Positions 49,801-58,508 of a stretch of DNA of 64,000 nt are shown here, piece by piece. Position 1 is the first letter of the stretch. Each line of letters begins with the position of its first letter. Below the pieces are notes generated by a model. It was not told the origin of the DNA. It did no database searches and saw nothing but the letters and a program-made list of their open reading frames with translations. The translations under genes were made by a program, and so were the position numbers. Source of the DNA: DASRAP01 sp035277145 (GTDB taxonomy: Bacteria; Gemmatimonadota; Gemmatimonadetes; Gemmatimonadales; Gemmatimonadaceae); contig DATELA010000089.1 in assembly GCA_035277145.1 (NCBI GenBank), positions 1-64,000 on the forward strand. Direction: 5' to 3'.

Positions 49801-52588
49801 TCGGCGTGAAGTTGCACGGCGTGTCCGTCGCCGCGGTCGTCACGGTGCAGCGCGCCACCGTGTCGCTCACCCACTCGCCGACCGTTTGCGTGAATCCGTC
49901 GCGCTCACGACGGACGCGATGCCACTCACGTCGCACAATCGTTCCCTGCACGCGCGTGCCCGGCACTTTCTCGCCGTTCGGACGCACGGTCGCAACGTTC
50001 ATCGACTGCGCAGTACCTGATTGCCAGAAATAGTTCGTGCCAAGCGGCTTCACCGCGATGTAGAAGTCCGCGGGGTGAACGAGGATCGAGCGCGCAGTGC
50101 CGACCGTCTGACGATTGATGTCCGTTACACCGACCTCGAGCGTGACGCGCGACGCGCGCGCATTCGGCGCCGGCGGCAGCGTGATTGTCACCGCGCGTTC
50201 ACCACGCGCGTCGAGCGTATCCGTACCGCTCGCGATCACCTGCTGCACCGAGTTCTCGCGGTACTCCCACCACGCGCCGCTCTCACCCACGTACCAGCCG
50301 TCGAATCCCGGGATGCTGAGTTCCCACGGCGACACCGCTGCCTGGCGCGCCATCCACGTAAACGCAGCTCGGCCCATCGGCGCGCCAAACAAATAGCGCG
50401 ACTGCACGTTTGCCGTGAATCGATCGCCGGGCATTTTGGTCGCGCTGTCGGCGGTCATCTCCACCAGGAACTCCGGCGGCCGATACTCCGCGACGCGATA
50501 ACCGATTTGCGAAACGGAATGCCACTGGCCCTGTCGTTTTGCTTTGACCTCAACGCGATAGTACCCGGTTGCCGCGGCCGCAGGAATCGTCAGCGAATCG
50601 TGTGACGTACCAAACGGCGACGTCACGACCCCGTGCTCACGCAGCACACCGTCTTCGCGATCGTGGAAGATCCACTTCAGCGAATCGCCTGCAGTCGGAA
50701 CGCGTAGCGAACCAAGCGTGCCGTCGCGCACGATTGCCTTGGCGTAGACTTTTTCACCGGGACGGTAGATGCCGCGCTCAGTGAATACCGTACCCGAAAG
50801 CGGCATGCGGCCCGTGCCCCATGCACCGTACACATTGAATCGCCATGGCGAGAGATCGGGATCCCACCGGTTGATCGCGGTGATTGCTTTGTCATCACCC
50901 AGCGTGACGCGCACGTAACCTTCGAGATCGGTGTCGTACGAGTCCTCGCCGTCGGGTGTCGTGTTCTGCGTCCAGTTTGCGAGGCGTGCGAGGCCGCGCA
51001 CGTCTGTGCGTGCGGTGCCGAGTGATTTGCCGTGGCCGTCAAAGAGTTCGACATTGGCGCCGGCTTTTGCGGATCCATCGACGACACTCGTGACCCACAC
51101 ATTGGCTTCCGATGCGCCGAGCCGCACGTGAACGCCGAGGTCCGTGACTTGAATGAGTGACGGCGAGAACGCGACAGAATCGCGTCCTGCTTTGCCGCTC
51201 ATGCGAATTGCGTAGAGCGTGGGGTTCTGCGCGCGCGATGCATCGGGCACGGGCATGCGCACACTCGTGAGCATCCCGCGATCGCGCGGTGCGTTGAGTG
51301 GCAAGCGTTGAACTGTTGCGGTGCGCGACAGCACGTCGAGCATGTCGTCCTGCGTCCAGCCGAAGCGCATCAGCACTTTCGATTCCATGCTGTCAGGCAC
51401 CGGCGCCATGACCGCGATCAGCGTATCGATGTTGACGTGTTGCACAGACAGCGTGCGGAACCCGGTGCGCTCGACGAGCAATCGTCCGAACGGATGCGCG
51501 ATCGATGGTGCGAATCCACTCGTGGTCAGTGCGCTCGCGGGATTGCCCGTGAGCCGCTGGCCGAATGCGTCTCGGAGCGCTGTGTCCGCCACGACTGCGT
51601 ACGTGACGTGCGGCTTCAATGTGGCTTCGAGCGTCCAGCTCGTCGACTCGGACACCGTATCGCGAACCGCGAACCTGGTATCCGGGAGCAACTTCACGTT
51701 GCGCAACACCTGGCTTCCACGCACCGGATTTGTGAAATGGATTGTGAGCGGCCCACTCGGGCACGTCTGCGCGTTCGTGCAGGTCAGCGTTGTTACGCGG
51801 AGGTCGCCGTACGTCTGGAATGCCCAACGCGAGTACGTGCGAACGCCTTGCGGTTCGATTTCGGTTGGCACGACGAGTTCTGCCATGCAGCTGCGCGGCA
51901 GTGCTCGTTCCGGTGTGAGCTGCACGATGCGGCGCAGCGAATCGCTCGTGCGATCGCGTCGCCAGCCGCCGGCGTCGCGAATACGCCAGTCATCCTCGTT
52001 GCGAATGGCGCGCTGGCTTACCGCGCGCAGCCGAATTACGCGCTCGCCGCCGCACGTCCCGCGCAGTTCGATGTACGACGCGTTGGTGAGCGTCGGGAGA
52101 TGCGCGGGCGAACTATAGACGACATCGAATCGTTGATTCGGCGCGACATGTTCGGTGAGATTGTTGGCGCCGTTCACCGGATTGCCCGCGAGCAGCATCG
52201 GGCCGCGTACTCTGAACGTGAAGCGATATGGTTCCGCGAGCGCGCTGCCGTCCATTGCGCGGAACGTGTTGGCAACGGTGACCGTGTATTCAGTCGCACT
52301 GCTCAGCGTGTCCGTTGGCCGAATGCGGATCGTGACCGGGTCACGCCACTCGATGCGTCCGCGCACGGCGGGCTGTATTGTGAGCAGCGTCGATGCGTCG
52401 ATGGTGCGGTCGAGCGAACCGGCGATGGGCCGGTCGAACGTGACGCTGATTTCCGATGTTGGAGTCCCGTCGCTCGTTGGCGTCGTGCGCGTGACGCGGA
52501 GTGGTGCGGCGGTTTGCGCGCCGGCGTGAAAAGGGAGTGCCGTTGATGTGACGGCGACGGCGACGATCACGAGGCGGGCGGCGCGCAT
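46874..52588 (-). CDS. bacterial alpha-2-macroglobulin
   Basis: A 1904-residue periplasmic protease trap. The ATG at 52588 gives a standard signal peptide (MRAARLVIVAVAVTSTALPF); the ORF can be extended to 52618 but a perfect -10 box overlaps that codon. MG-type beta domains fill residues 30-1150, with 'TERGIYRPGEKVYAKAIVRD' typical of the MG3 region. The thioester motif CTEQ is at about residue 1397, in 'YPYYCTEQLTS', followed by the alpha-helical TED domain and a C-terminal receptor-like domain ('VRVRLRITVPA'). Thioester-containing A2Ms (YfhM type) trap proteases; partner of PBP1C in the same operon. Confidence 0.93.
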   Translation of the reverse strand: MRAARLVIVAVAVTSTALPFHAGAQTAAPLRVTRTTPTSDGTPTSEISVTFDRPIAGSLDRTIDASTLLTIQPAVRGRIEWRDPVTIRIRPTDTLSSATEYTVTVANTFRAMDGSALAEPYRFTFRVRGPMLLAGNPVNGANNLTEHVAPNQRFDVVYSSPAHLPTLTNASYIELRGTCGGERVIRLRAVSQRAIRNEDDWRIRDAGGWRRDRTSDSLRRIVQLTPERALPRSCMAELVVPTEIEPQGVRTYSRWAFQTYGDLRVTTLTCTNAQTCPSGPLTIHFTNPVRGSQVLRNVKLLPDTRFAVRDTVSESTSWTLEATLKPHVTYAVVADTALRDAFGQRLTGNPASALTTSGFAPSIAHPFGRLLVERTGFRTLSVQHVNIDTLIAVMAPVPDSMESKVLMRFGWTQDDMLDVLSRTATVQRLPLNAPRDRGMLTSVRMPVPDASRAQNPTLYAIRMSGKAGRDSVAFSPSLIQVTDLGVHVRLGASEANVWVTSVVDGSAKAGANVELFDGHGKSLGTARTDVRGLARLANWTQNTTPDGEDSYDTDLEGYVRVTLGDDKAITAINRWDPDLSPWRFNVYGAWGTGRMPLSGTVFTERGIYRPGEKVYAKAIVRDGTLGSLRVPTAGDSLKWIFHDREDGVLREHGVVTSPFGTSHDSLTIPAAAATGYYRVEVKAKRQGQWHSVSQIGYRVAEYRPPEFLVEMTADSATKMPGDRFTANVQSRYLFGAPMGRAAFTWMARQAAVSPWELSIPGFDGWYVGESGAWWEYRENSVQQVIASGTDTLDARGERAVTITLPPAPNARASRVTLEVGVTDINRQTVGTARSILVHPADFYIAVKPLGTNYFWQSGTAQSMNVATVRPNGEKVPGTRVQGTIVRREWHRVRRERDGFTQTVGEWVSDTVARCTVTTAATDTPCNFTPNAGGIYVVTFTATDRNGRNATTSFQRWASGSDWVPWNDESQFKMDVIPDRSRYAVGDTATVLFASPFTNAEAWITVEREGVIEQRRVRITAGSTSLKFPITEAYAPNAFVSIVVVRGRSAAPGPRDDPGRPTIRVGYGELRVTPEVKRLSLSVAPESNEYRPGDSARVRLRVRDARNVGQRSEVTLWAVDEGVLALTGYTTPDPIDLMYQARGLGMRLASNMTTVAPQVPEGEKGTREPGGGGGADAADVLRSRFQTTAFFLGSVITDAQGNAVATAKLPDNLTTFRVMAVAVTAGDRYGKGESPMLVTRPLLARPSLPRFVRPGDEFVAGSVINRRDGSAASVTVKAEATGVSLRGAAERTQTLAAGRGTEVRFPFRALPVDSATFRFDVTGGGDADAVLSKLGVRPDHNPRSHTVAGVLRDTTTVDIALPPGTDLTRSRVSVNLGTSPLATIRGIHYSLRVYPYYCTEQLTSVATPLVALYRAQTDVGVPRDVMRRDIEKAIEILARRQRDDGGLGYWSSNDWASVWLSSYAGTMLLDARDAGITVDSTMLNRLATYISASLSGQNDQRFSPVSYYWDRPSMRLRERVAAADFLSRMGRASVPAENELLRFAGLMTLEDRARLAEVLARRGQTADARRLMESAWSQIRVEGNRAIVPDSLNQMFYFYSAIRPVARVMLATLAIDPGHELVGPMAETLAQQGRAASRGWIWNTQDYASAAVALSALDRVRAAQGPRSVNVRSGNRTVMQVSTGRGIARDSTVSLSSVVANNAQSVRLSLDAGAGQGVIYYHVTVTEVPTTPPTTPDNQGIRVERWYEKFDGGTPTTSAVEGELVRVRLRITVPATRQFVVVEDPLPAGLEAVDLSLRTASAMPGPGVTQIGRAEGESEERAGSSMWGYGSWDSGWWSPFDHRELRDDRVVYSANLLWPGTYTATYIARATTPGTFIRPPAHAEEMYNPAVQGRSDGGTFLVTQR

Positions 52589-52616
52589 TTCAGTTTTTCG
52601 GGGAGGCGATTCCGAC

Positions 52617-52645
52617 ATTATACAGCGATGAGTTCATTTTGCTCA
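52617..52645 (-). promoter_or_regulatory. promoter of the A2M/PBP1C operon
   Basis: A perfect TATAAT -10 box at 52617-52622 and a weaker TGAGCA -35-like box at 52640-52645, 17 bases apart. The -10 overlaps the first possible ATG (52616-52618), so transcription would start inside the extended ORF and the true start is probably 52588, about 20 bases downstream. Confidence 0.6.
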
Positions 52646-52718
52646 CCGGATCGCGCGGTGGAACCATTCATGACCGCCGGCGGTACACGCGCCGCCGACG
52701 GGAACGGCGACCCGGAGC

Positions 52719-52724
52719 TACAAT
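52719..52724 (+). promoter_or_regulatory. -10-like box of the divergent gene
   Basis: TACAAT lies about 50 bases before the SnoaL-like start codon. No clear -35 is seen 17 bases upstream. Confidence 0.35.
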
Positions 52725-52772
52725 CATTAGAGAGTCGTCACAGCCAGATCGAATAACCTCCCGGGCAAATTC

Positions 52773-53255
52773 ATGCGAAAGACCATCGTCACGATCGCGG
52801 CCGTCACGCTGTGCCCCATCATCGCAGCCGCGCAAGCTCCGAACGCGCAACGCGCGGCGCTGCTCGCCATCGCCGATTCGGCGCTTGCCGCGATCAGTCG
52901 CGGTGACATGCCCGGACTCGCCGAGATGATGACGCCGGAAGCGCGAACGATGTCTGTGCGCGCGGGTGACAGTGTGCGCTATTCGATTCGCACGCGCGAT
53001 CAGTATCTCACGCCATCGCCACAGCGCAAAATCACCGAGCGCGGGTTCACTGGTGAGGTGCGCGTGTCAGGTCCGCTCGCGACGGTGTGGCTGCCATACG
53101 ATCTCTACATCGAAGGCGCGTGGTCGCACTGCGGCGTCGACGTGTTCACGCTCGTGCAGCTGAACGGAAAGTGGAAGATCGCGTCAATCGCGTGGACGAT
53201 CGAGCAACCGCCGGCGTGCCAGAAGCATCCCGACGGTCCACCGCGTCAGATGTAG
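52773..53255 (+). CDS. SnoaL/NTF2-like secreted protein
   Basis: A 160-residue exported protein with signal MRKTIVTIAAVTLCPIIAAAQ and the SnoaL-like order: helix 'ALLAIADSALAAISRGDMPG', 'MMTPEARTMSV', then 'GPLATVWLPYDLYI', 'HCGVDVFTLVQLNGKWKIAS' and 'IAWTIE'. Small ligand-binding or enzymatic fold of unknown role. It shares a divergent promoter region with the A2M operon; the last 10 bases overlap the convergent gene. Confidence 0.75.
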   Translation: MRKTIVTIAAVTLCPIIAAAQAPNAQRAALLAIADSALAAISRGDMPGLAEMMTPEARTMSVRAGDSVRYSIRTRDQYLTPSPQRKITERGFTGEVRVSGPLATVWLPYDLYIEGAWSHCGVDVFTLVQLNGKWKIASIAWTIEQPPACQKHPDGPPRQM

Positions 53256-53605
53256 TCGAACAGCATGATGCTCACCGCGTTCCAGACCGCGGTGACACCC
53301 GCCGCCGCGCCGAGCACGTGTGATGTGACAGCGCCGGCACGCGTCCAGCGTTTGCGCGCTTCATTGGGTGATCGCCACATCCGTACGCCAGCGCGAACGA
53401 ATAGCGCGCTCGCACCGCTCAGGAACGCGGACGACGCATAGCCGACCGGCGCGTAGCGGCTGCCGTTGAAATGCGACATCCCCACGAGGACAATCCAAAA
53501 GAGCAGTAGTCCGCCACCGATCACGGCGAGTGCAATCGCGGCTGTCAGGGTGGTGTGCGGGAACGTCCAGCTGTGTTCGGGCAACGTCGCGTGGGGCTCC
53601 GTCAC
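53246..53605 (-). CDS. small hypothetical membrane protein
   Basis: A 119-residue protein with three or four membrane segments ('AIALAVIGGGLLLFWIVLVG', 'SSAFLSGASALFVRAGV', 'HVLGAAAGVTAVWNAVSIML'). Begins with GTG, overlapping the preceding stop (GTGA). It is the last gene of the PBP1A operon. Function unknown. Confidence 0.6.
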   Translation of the reverse strand: MTEPHATLPEHSWTFPHTTLTAAIALAVIGGGLLLFWIVLVGMSHFNGSRYAPVGYASSAFLSGASALFVRAGVRMWRSPNEARKRWTRAGAVTSHVLGAAAGVTAVWNAVSIMLFDYI

Positions 53606-54105
53606 GATTCGCCCGATTGTTGTCGTCGAAGCCTCCGGAGTCCAAAAGCCGCGAGGGCAAAGAATCCGATCACGATCGTCGGCATGAAAAGCACTGCAGG
53701 CCAGAAGCCAAGCATCTCATAGATCGTGCCGATGAAACTCCAGACATAGACCTCGGATACCTGTCCCGTGTGCAACCGGTAGAGATCCCACGCGACCCAC
53801 GCGCCGTACGGGAGTCCCGCAGCGGCCATGATCCAGCGCCCCTTCTGTAGAATCTCGATCTGCTGTTGTACCGGCAGGTCCGAGGCCAGCGGCTTCACAC
53901 GCTCAGGCGATTCGTGATTCGCGAGTTGTAGTGTGCGCCCGATGCCGAACGCAAGGATGATTGCACCGACGACCATCACGCCCGCGCCGAGCTTCGGTGA
54001 TTTCTGGAGTGCGACGACGCCAGCGATCAACACGCCGACGCCGGCGCCGATTTTTGCGCCGTGCACGGTGAGCGCGCGAGCCAGGGGATGAGTTTTCTGC
54101 GTCAT
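53602..54105 (-). CDS. hypothetical membrane protein
   Basis: A 167-residue protein with two N-terminal helices (about 17-32 and 38-56) and two C-terminal ones. ATG at 54105 is chosen to avoid overlap with the preceding gene. Middle region is soluble with 'LPVQQQIEILQKGRWIMAAA'. Coupled to the next gene by GTGA. No family recognised. Confidence 0.58.
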   Translation of the reverse strand: MTQKTHPLARALTVHGAKIGAGVGVLIAGVVALQKSPKLGAGVMVVGAIILAFGIGRTLQLANHESPERVKPLASDLPVQQQIEILQKGRWIMAAAGLPYGAWVAWDLYRLHTGQVSEVYVWSFIGTIYEMLGFWPAVLFMPTIVIGFFALAAFGLRRLRRQQSGES

Positions 54106-54137
54106 ACCGGATAGACGCTCAAGCGACCGCGGAGGAA

Positions 54138-54596
54138 CTACCGGAGGCACTGCCGCGCTAGCTCACGGCCAAGCTGCTCCATGCGCGCTGCTATTTCGCG
54201 TGATGCTGGTCGCGACCGCTCACGATAATCCATGCGCACGGTGTCGCCATCGGCGAACATTTCGGTAACGCTGCTGATTCGTCCGTCCGCGCCGAATCGT
54301 GCGACCACGGACTTCGACCACGCATGCGTACCGCGTGTCACGGCGCCCGTCGCCATAACGCGGCGTACTGCGAGCGACGAGTCGACGCCGAGCAGCAGTG
54401 CCCGCCTCGCGCTGTCTCGTCCTTTGCGCGCGTATACCTGCCACTCTCCGTCCCTGGCCCACAGCAGCGCGGCAGGCGCAACCTCGCACGCGCTCGTGTA
54501 TTTCGAGACATCGAGCACATCAATCTCCGGCTCGGCTTCGGCGCAATTCACCGACACCATGGCGGCCGCGAGCACAGCAAACGCGCGTGCACGCAC
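54138..54596 (-). CDS. hypothetical lipoprotein
   Basis: A 152-residue protein with signal MRARAFAVLAAAMVSVNC, Cys18 as the lipid site. Two or three further Cys residues. Start GTG abuts the preceding stop codon (TAG then GTG), so translation is coupled. Function unknown. Confidence 0.6.
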   Translation of the reverse strand: MRARAFAVLAAAMVSVNCAEAEPEIDVLDVSKYTSACEVAPAALLWARDGEWQVYARKGRDSARRALLLGVDSSLAVRRVMATGAVTRGTHAWSKSVVARFGADGRISSVTEMFADGDTVRMDYRERSRPASREIAARMEQLGRELARQCLR

Positions 54597-55172
54597 CTAC
54601 ATGCCGCCGTCGCGCGTGACGATCCCACCGCGCGGACACCGCAAGCCATTCGTTTGCAACGCCACAAAGCGACGCGCGTCGACATCGACGCGCCACGCCG
54701 AGGTCGCCGCGAGCGACGTCGTGTCGCTCGGCGCATACGGGGGCTCGCCAATTGCGCGCGGCAACGGATTGTCGAGCACGGCGAGCACAACCCCGTTCAC
54801 CGGTTTTCCGTTTTCGGTGCACGCACCCATGAACGCGGGCTGGCGGCGCGAGTGAGCAGGGAACTGAATCCCGTCGACGTACCGGCGCGCATACGTCAAG
54901 AACTGGTATTCGTTGTCGCACATCATCCAACCTGTGAGAAACAGGCTGTCGGTGATTGGAAATCCGCCGGCGCCCTGCAGCTTGATATCCGTGTGTGCCG
55001 CTTCGAGCGCCGCCATGCGCGCTCTGCCCGCAGCCTGGCCAACGAGCGCGTGCACAACATTCTCACCGCAGCGCACGTTTGCGAACGCGTCCTGCATCGG
55101 CGCGCCACGCTGCGCTGCGCAAAGCGACGAAGCCAGTGCGCTCGCGGTGACAATTGCGAAAATCCTTTTCAT
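54597..55172 (-). CDS. hypothetical secreted protein
   Basis: A 191-residue exported protein with signal MKRIFAIVTASALASSLCAA. Several Cys residues ('VRCGENVV', 'MMCDNEYQF', 'MGACTENG', 'LRCPRGG') suggest disulphides. The ATG at 55172 overlaps the stop of the 52-residue gene (ATGA), which fixes this start. Function unknown. Confidence 0.6.
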   Translation of the reverse strand: MKRIFAIVTASALASSLCAAQRGAPMQDAFANVRCGENVVHALVGQAAGRARMAALEAAHTDIKLQGAGGFPITDSLFLTGWMMCDNEYQFLTYARRYVDGIQFPAHSRRQPAFMGACTENGKPVNGVVLAVLDNPLPRAIGEPPYAPSDTTSLAATSAWRVDVDARRFVALQTNGLRCPRGGIVTRDGGM

Positions 55173-55327
55173 CCGAGTCGATCCGCGTAACGGGCGCCGA
55201 GCCACATGCCCACACCCATGCCAAGCATGCTCACCAAGAACGCAGTCATAATGCCGATACGAGCGCCCAACCACCAGCCGAGTGTGCTGCCAATCGTCGC
55301 GCCGAGAAACACAAGGAGTTTTTTCAT
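55169..55327 (-). CDS. 52-residue glycine-rich membrane protein
   Basis: A very short gene easily missed by length cut-offs. Translated directly it begins MKKLLVFLGATIGSTLGWWL and ends 'GMWLGARYADRLG'. It has two membrane helices rich in Gly and Trp, with 'GARIG' between and basic residues at the ends. Both ends overlap neighbours by ATGA, which supports that it is real and co-translated. Position within the PBP1A operon suggests an envelope role (inference). Confidence 0.75.
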   Translation of the reverse strand: MKKLLVFLGATIGSTLGWWLGARIGIMTAFLVSMLGMGVGMWLGARYADRLG

Positions 55328-56202
55328 CGCGCTCCTGCAACCTGTTCGAGCGCCGCGCGATCCTTCTCCGCGCTCAGCACGATGCGATCGGCAAGTTCTT
55401 CGATGTGATCCACCGACACTTCACCCGCGAGACTCGTGAGCCCGGCGCGTTCGAGGCCGCCGAGTGCTTCCGCAACGCGCAACGCCTCCGCGACGAACGT
55501 CGAACCGATGGACATCAATGTCGCTTCCGCATTGGCGACGACCTCGTGTGACTTGTCCGCCAACACTTCGAGCTTGCGAATCTCCTCGTAGTCGCGTCTC
55601 GTGCTGTGCAGGACGGCGAGTCGTGCCTCGCAATCATTAAAGAACGACACGAGCATGCGCGCGCGTTCGTCGAGACCAGAGAGCGCGGTGTGGAACTTGT
55701 CGCGCAGCCGCGTCGCGGTTGCGAGCTGCGCTTGCGCCATCTCGCTCGACTCAACCGCGAGTCGTTGCGTCCAGTACGCGACGGAACGATCCGCGTCCTG
55801 CGCGGCGCGTTCGAGGCCCGCGCGTGCGCGGCCCCATTCCGATTCAGGTCCGATTGCGCGCGCACGTTGACGCTCCACATCACCGGCGAACTTCTGCGCG
55901 ACGGCATCGTACAGCATCCACGGTTTCTCGCGGAAGTTGCGCACTTCCACACCGTGCATGCGCCGCGCCATGTACTCGCAACCCACGCCGCCCGCCACGC
56001 CGAAGACCAGACTCATCAGCATTGCGGGCGTGCCCGCGCCAACCACGCCGATGGCACTCAGCACGGGCATCGTCATCACCGCAGCCATGACGAAACCCGC
56101 CGCGCCCGCGAACACACGAAACCCGCGATCCGAACCGGGCAGCAGTTCCGGCGCGTATTCGCGAACGAGCTCTTCGACGGTTGCCGGCTCGAGGGAAGTC
56201 AT
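55324..56202 (-). CDS. hypothetical membrane protein with long helical domain
   Basis: A 292-residue protein. ATG at 56202 has a GAGG site and gives a clean N-terminus; the longer ORF is an antisense shadow into the PBP gene. N-terminal soluble part ('EPATVEELVREYAPELLPGS'), two membrane helices (about 32-75), then a long charged helical region (about 90-285) likely to form coiled coils ('AQAQLATATRLRDKFHTALS', 'DYEEIRKLEVLADKSHEVVA'). It follows PBP1A by 43 bases. May tether or regulate the envelope enzyme; unproven. Confidence 0.65.
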   Translation of the reverse strand: MTSLEPATVEELVREYAPELLPGSDRGFRVFAGAAGFVMAAVMTMPVLSAIGVVGAGTPAMLMSLVFGVAGGVGCEYMARRMHGVEVRNFREKPWMLYDAVAQKFAGDVERQRARAIGPESEWGRARAGLERAAQDADRSVAYWTQRLAVESSEMAQAQLATATRLRDKFHTALSGLDERARMLVSFFNDCEARLAVLHSTRRDYEEIRKLEVLADKSHEVVANAEATLMSIGSTFVAEALRVAEALGGLERAGLTSLAGEVSVDHIEELADRIVLSAEKDRAALEQVAGAR

Positions 56203-56245
56203 CGCCCTCGAAGATATCGCCGCGTTGTGACCGCTGCGGCTCGAC

Positions 56246-58363
56246 TTAGCGCGGTTGACGCTGCGATTCGAACTCGGCGCGAATGCGCTCGAGCAACATG
56301 CGCCGCAGCTTGCGGCCGTATTCACCGAGCCGCTCGAACGCGTCGTTCGGAATGATGCGGTAGCCGCACGATTCGGCGGGCGGCGCGGTGCCCTCCAGGA
56401 AATACTCGCGATCGCCGCACGAACCCCAGTCGTTGGCGGCGACGTACCCAGTCTCGATTCCGTCGGGCACGTTGAACCATTCGCCGCGCGCATCGGCGTT
56501 CGCAAAGAACTCCGACACAATCGGTACCGCGGCCGATCCACCGGTCAGGCGCAATGAACGTCCGTCATCGAAGCCAACCCACACGCCAACAACGATCGTC
56601 GGCGAATACGCGATGAACCACGCGTCCCGCCAATCATTTGATGTGCCGGTCTTCCCCGCGATGTCTCCACTGAATCGATCCGCGTTCAGTCCACGACCAG
56701 TGCCGCGTTGCACCGCGCCTTGCAGCGCGGACGTCACCAGGAACGTCGCCGCAGGTTCAGCAACTTGTGTGACCGATGGCGTGGGTCCTTGGCGCACGTT
56801 GCCTTTGCGATCACGCCGTTCACCGATCGCGCGCGTCGCCGCGAGATTGCCACCTGCCGCGAGCACGCCATACGCGCGTACGAGTTCAAGCAACGTGACC
56901 TCACTGCTGCCCAACGCGAGACTCGGCACCGCTTTGAGCCGGCTCGTAATGCCGAGCCGGCGCGCGGTTGATTCGATACGCTGCGGACCGATCGCGAGGC
57001 CAATGCGCGCGAATGGAACGTTGAGCGACTGTTCGAGCGCGTAGCGGAGTGTCACTTGTCCGCGGAATTCACCGTCGTAGTCAACCGGTTCCCACAATCC
57101 TTGCGGCGTCTGCACGCTCAGCGGTTCATCCTCGAGAATCGACGCGAGGGTGAACGCCGGCGCGCCGTTCGTTCCATTCTCGAGTGCCGCGAGCGCAACG
57201 AGGGGTTTGAACGCGCTGCCCGGCTGACGAAGCGCGTCGGTTGCGCGGTTGAATTGCGACGCGCCGTAGTCGCGGCCGCCGACCATCGCGAGGATATCGC
57301 CGGTGCGCGGGTCAATTGCAACGAGCGCCGCTTGCACGCCCGATGTTCGGAATCTGCTGAGCGTGCGAGTGATGGCGCGTTCGGCACTTTGTTGCAGCGT
57401 GGCGTCGAGCGTGGTGTAAATCGCCGAGCCGCGGTCGGAGAAGCGCCCTTTCGTTGCGGACGCGACGTAATCGCGGAAGTAGCGCGCGTCGATCGACGCC
57501 GTTGCATAACTGCGCGTGGAGACGCGTGTGTTGCGCGCACGATTCGCGGCGGATTGTTCGATGCGTTGCTGCGCGACCATCAAGCTGAGTACGAGGTTGC
57601 GCCGGCCGCGCGCGTTCTCTGGATGTCGCGTGGGCGCCGTGCGATTCGGTGCGCGGATCATTCCCGCGAGCAACGCCGATTCTGCAAGTGATAATCGGTC
57701 CACGGGTTTGCCAAAGTAGTAGCGCCCGGCCGCACCGACGCCGTGGATGGCCGCGCGTCCGTCCTGGCCGAAATAGATCTCGTTGAGATACGCCTCGAGG
57801 ATTCGCTCTTTGGTGTAGCGCGCTTCGAGCATCGCTGCGAGCGCGGCTTCGCGAAGTTTGCGGATCGGTGTCCGATCAGCCGTGAGATACAGATTCTTGG
57901 CGAGTTGTTGCGTGATGGTGCTGCCGCCTTCGGAAACACCGCGCGCCTTGATGTTGGCGAGCAGCGCGCCGGCGATGCGGCGCACGTCGAGTCCGCTGTG
58001 CTCGTAGAACCGTTTGTCTTCGACGGCGAGCACGGCGTCAATCAGATGTCGCGGAACGCGGTCGATGGTAACGGGAATTCGCGTTTCGTTGAGGTCGGGA
58101 TCGATGGAGCCGATGGCAACGGCGTTGCGCCGCTCGTCGTCGTTCTCGTCATCGCCCCAGGCGATCGGTCGTGTGTAGAGCGCGCTGGGCGCGCGTTCAG
58201 ACGGCGGAGCGATCCGTCCGCGAATCAGCGCTTCGCCAATGATGAGGACCGTTCCCGTGATGGTCCCGACGAGGAGCACGCGCAGGATTCGGCGGCGCAG
58301 CGTGCGCGCACCGGTCGGTGGAGCGACTGACTCAGTTTGCGGGAAAATGCCAGCCGGGTCCAA
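56246..58363 (-). CDS. bifunctional penicillin-binding protein 1A
   Basis: A 705-residue class A PBP. One N-terminal helix (about 27-46), glycosyltransferase 51 with catalytic Glu115 ('VEDKRFYEHSGLD', 'GGSTITQQLAKNLY'), and transpeptidase with Ser383-Lys386 ('SAFK'), 'SLN' (446-448) and 'KTGTS' (571-575). It builds and cross-links peptidoglycan. Start is TTG with an AGGAG site about 10 bases upstream. It heads a seven-gene operon of small membrane and secreted proteins. Divergent from a serine hydrolase gene. Confidence 0.93.
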   Translation of the reverse strand: MDPAGIFPQTESVAPPTGARTLRRRILRVLLVGTITGTVLIIGEALIRGRIAPPSERAPSALYTRPIAWGDDENDDERRNAVAIGSIDPDLNETRIPVTIDRVPRHLIDAVLAVEDKRFYEHSGLDVRRIAGALLANIKARGVSEGGSTITQQLAKNLYLTADRTPIRKLREAALAAMLEARYTKERILEAYLNEIYFGQDGRAAIHGVGAAGRYYFGKPVDRLSLAESALLAGMIRAPNRTAPTRHPENARGRRNLVLSLMVAQQRIEQSAANRARNTRVSTRSYATASIDARYFRDYVASATKGRFSDRGSAIYTTLDATLQQSAERAITRTLSRFRTSGVQAALVAIDPRTGDILAMVGGRDYGASQFNRATDALRQPGSAFKPLVALAALENGTNGAPAFTLASILEDEPLSVQTPQGLWEPVDYDGEFRGQVTLRYALEQSLNVPFARIGLAIGPQRIESTARRLGITSRLKAVPSLALGSSEVTLLELVRAYGVLAAGGNLAATRAIGERRDRKGNVRQGPTPSVTQVAEPAATFLVTSALQGAVQRGTGRGLNADRFSGDIAGKTGTSNDWRDAWFIAYSPTIVVGVWVGFDDGRSLRLTGGSAAVPIVSEFFANADARGEWFNVPDGIETGYVAANDWGSCGDREYFLEGTAPPAESCGYRIIPNDAFERLGEYGRKLRRMLLERIRAEFESQRQPR

Positions 58364-58508
58364 GGCGATGTGTCTCCTTGCAGTGAGACACCGGACGGGG
58401 GTGAACTGGTTCGTGTTTCACGGCTGGCCCCACTTGACCCTCGCCTGATGGAGGCTACTTTGTATTACGAAGTACTTGGCAAACATGTCCCCAATGGGAG
58501 CAGTGCAG

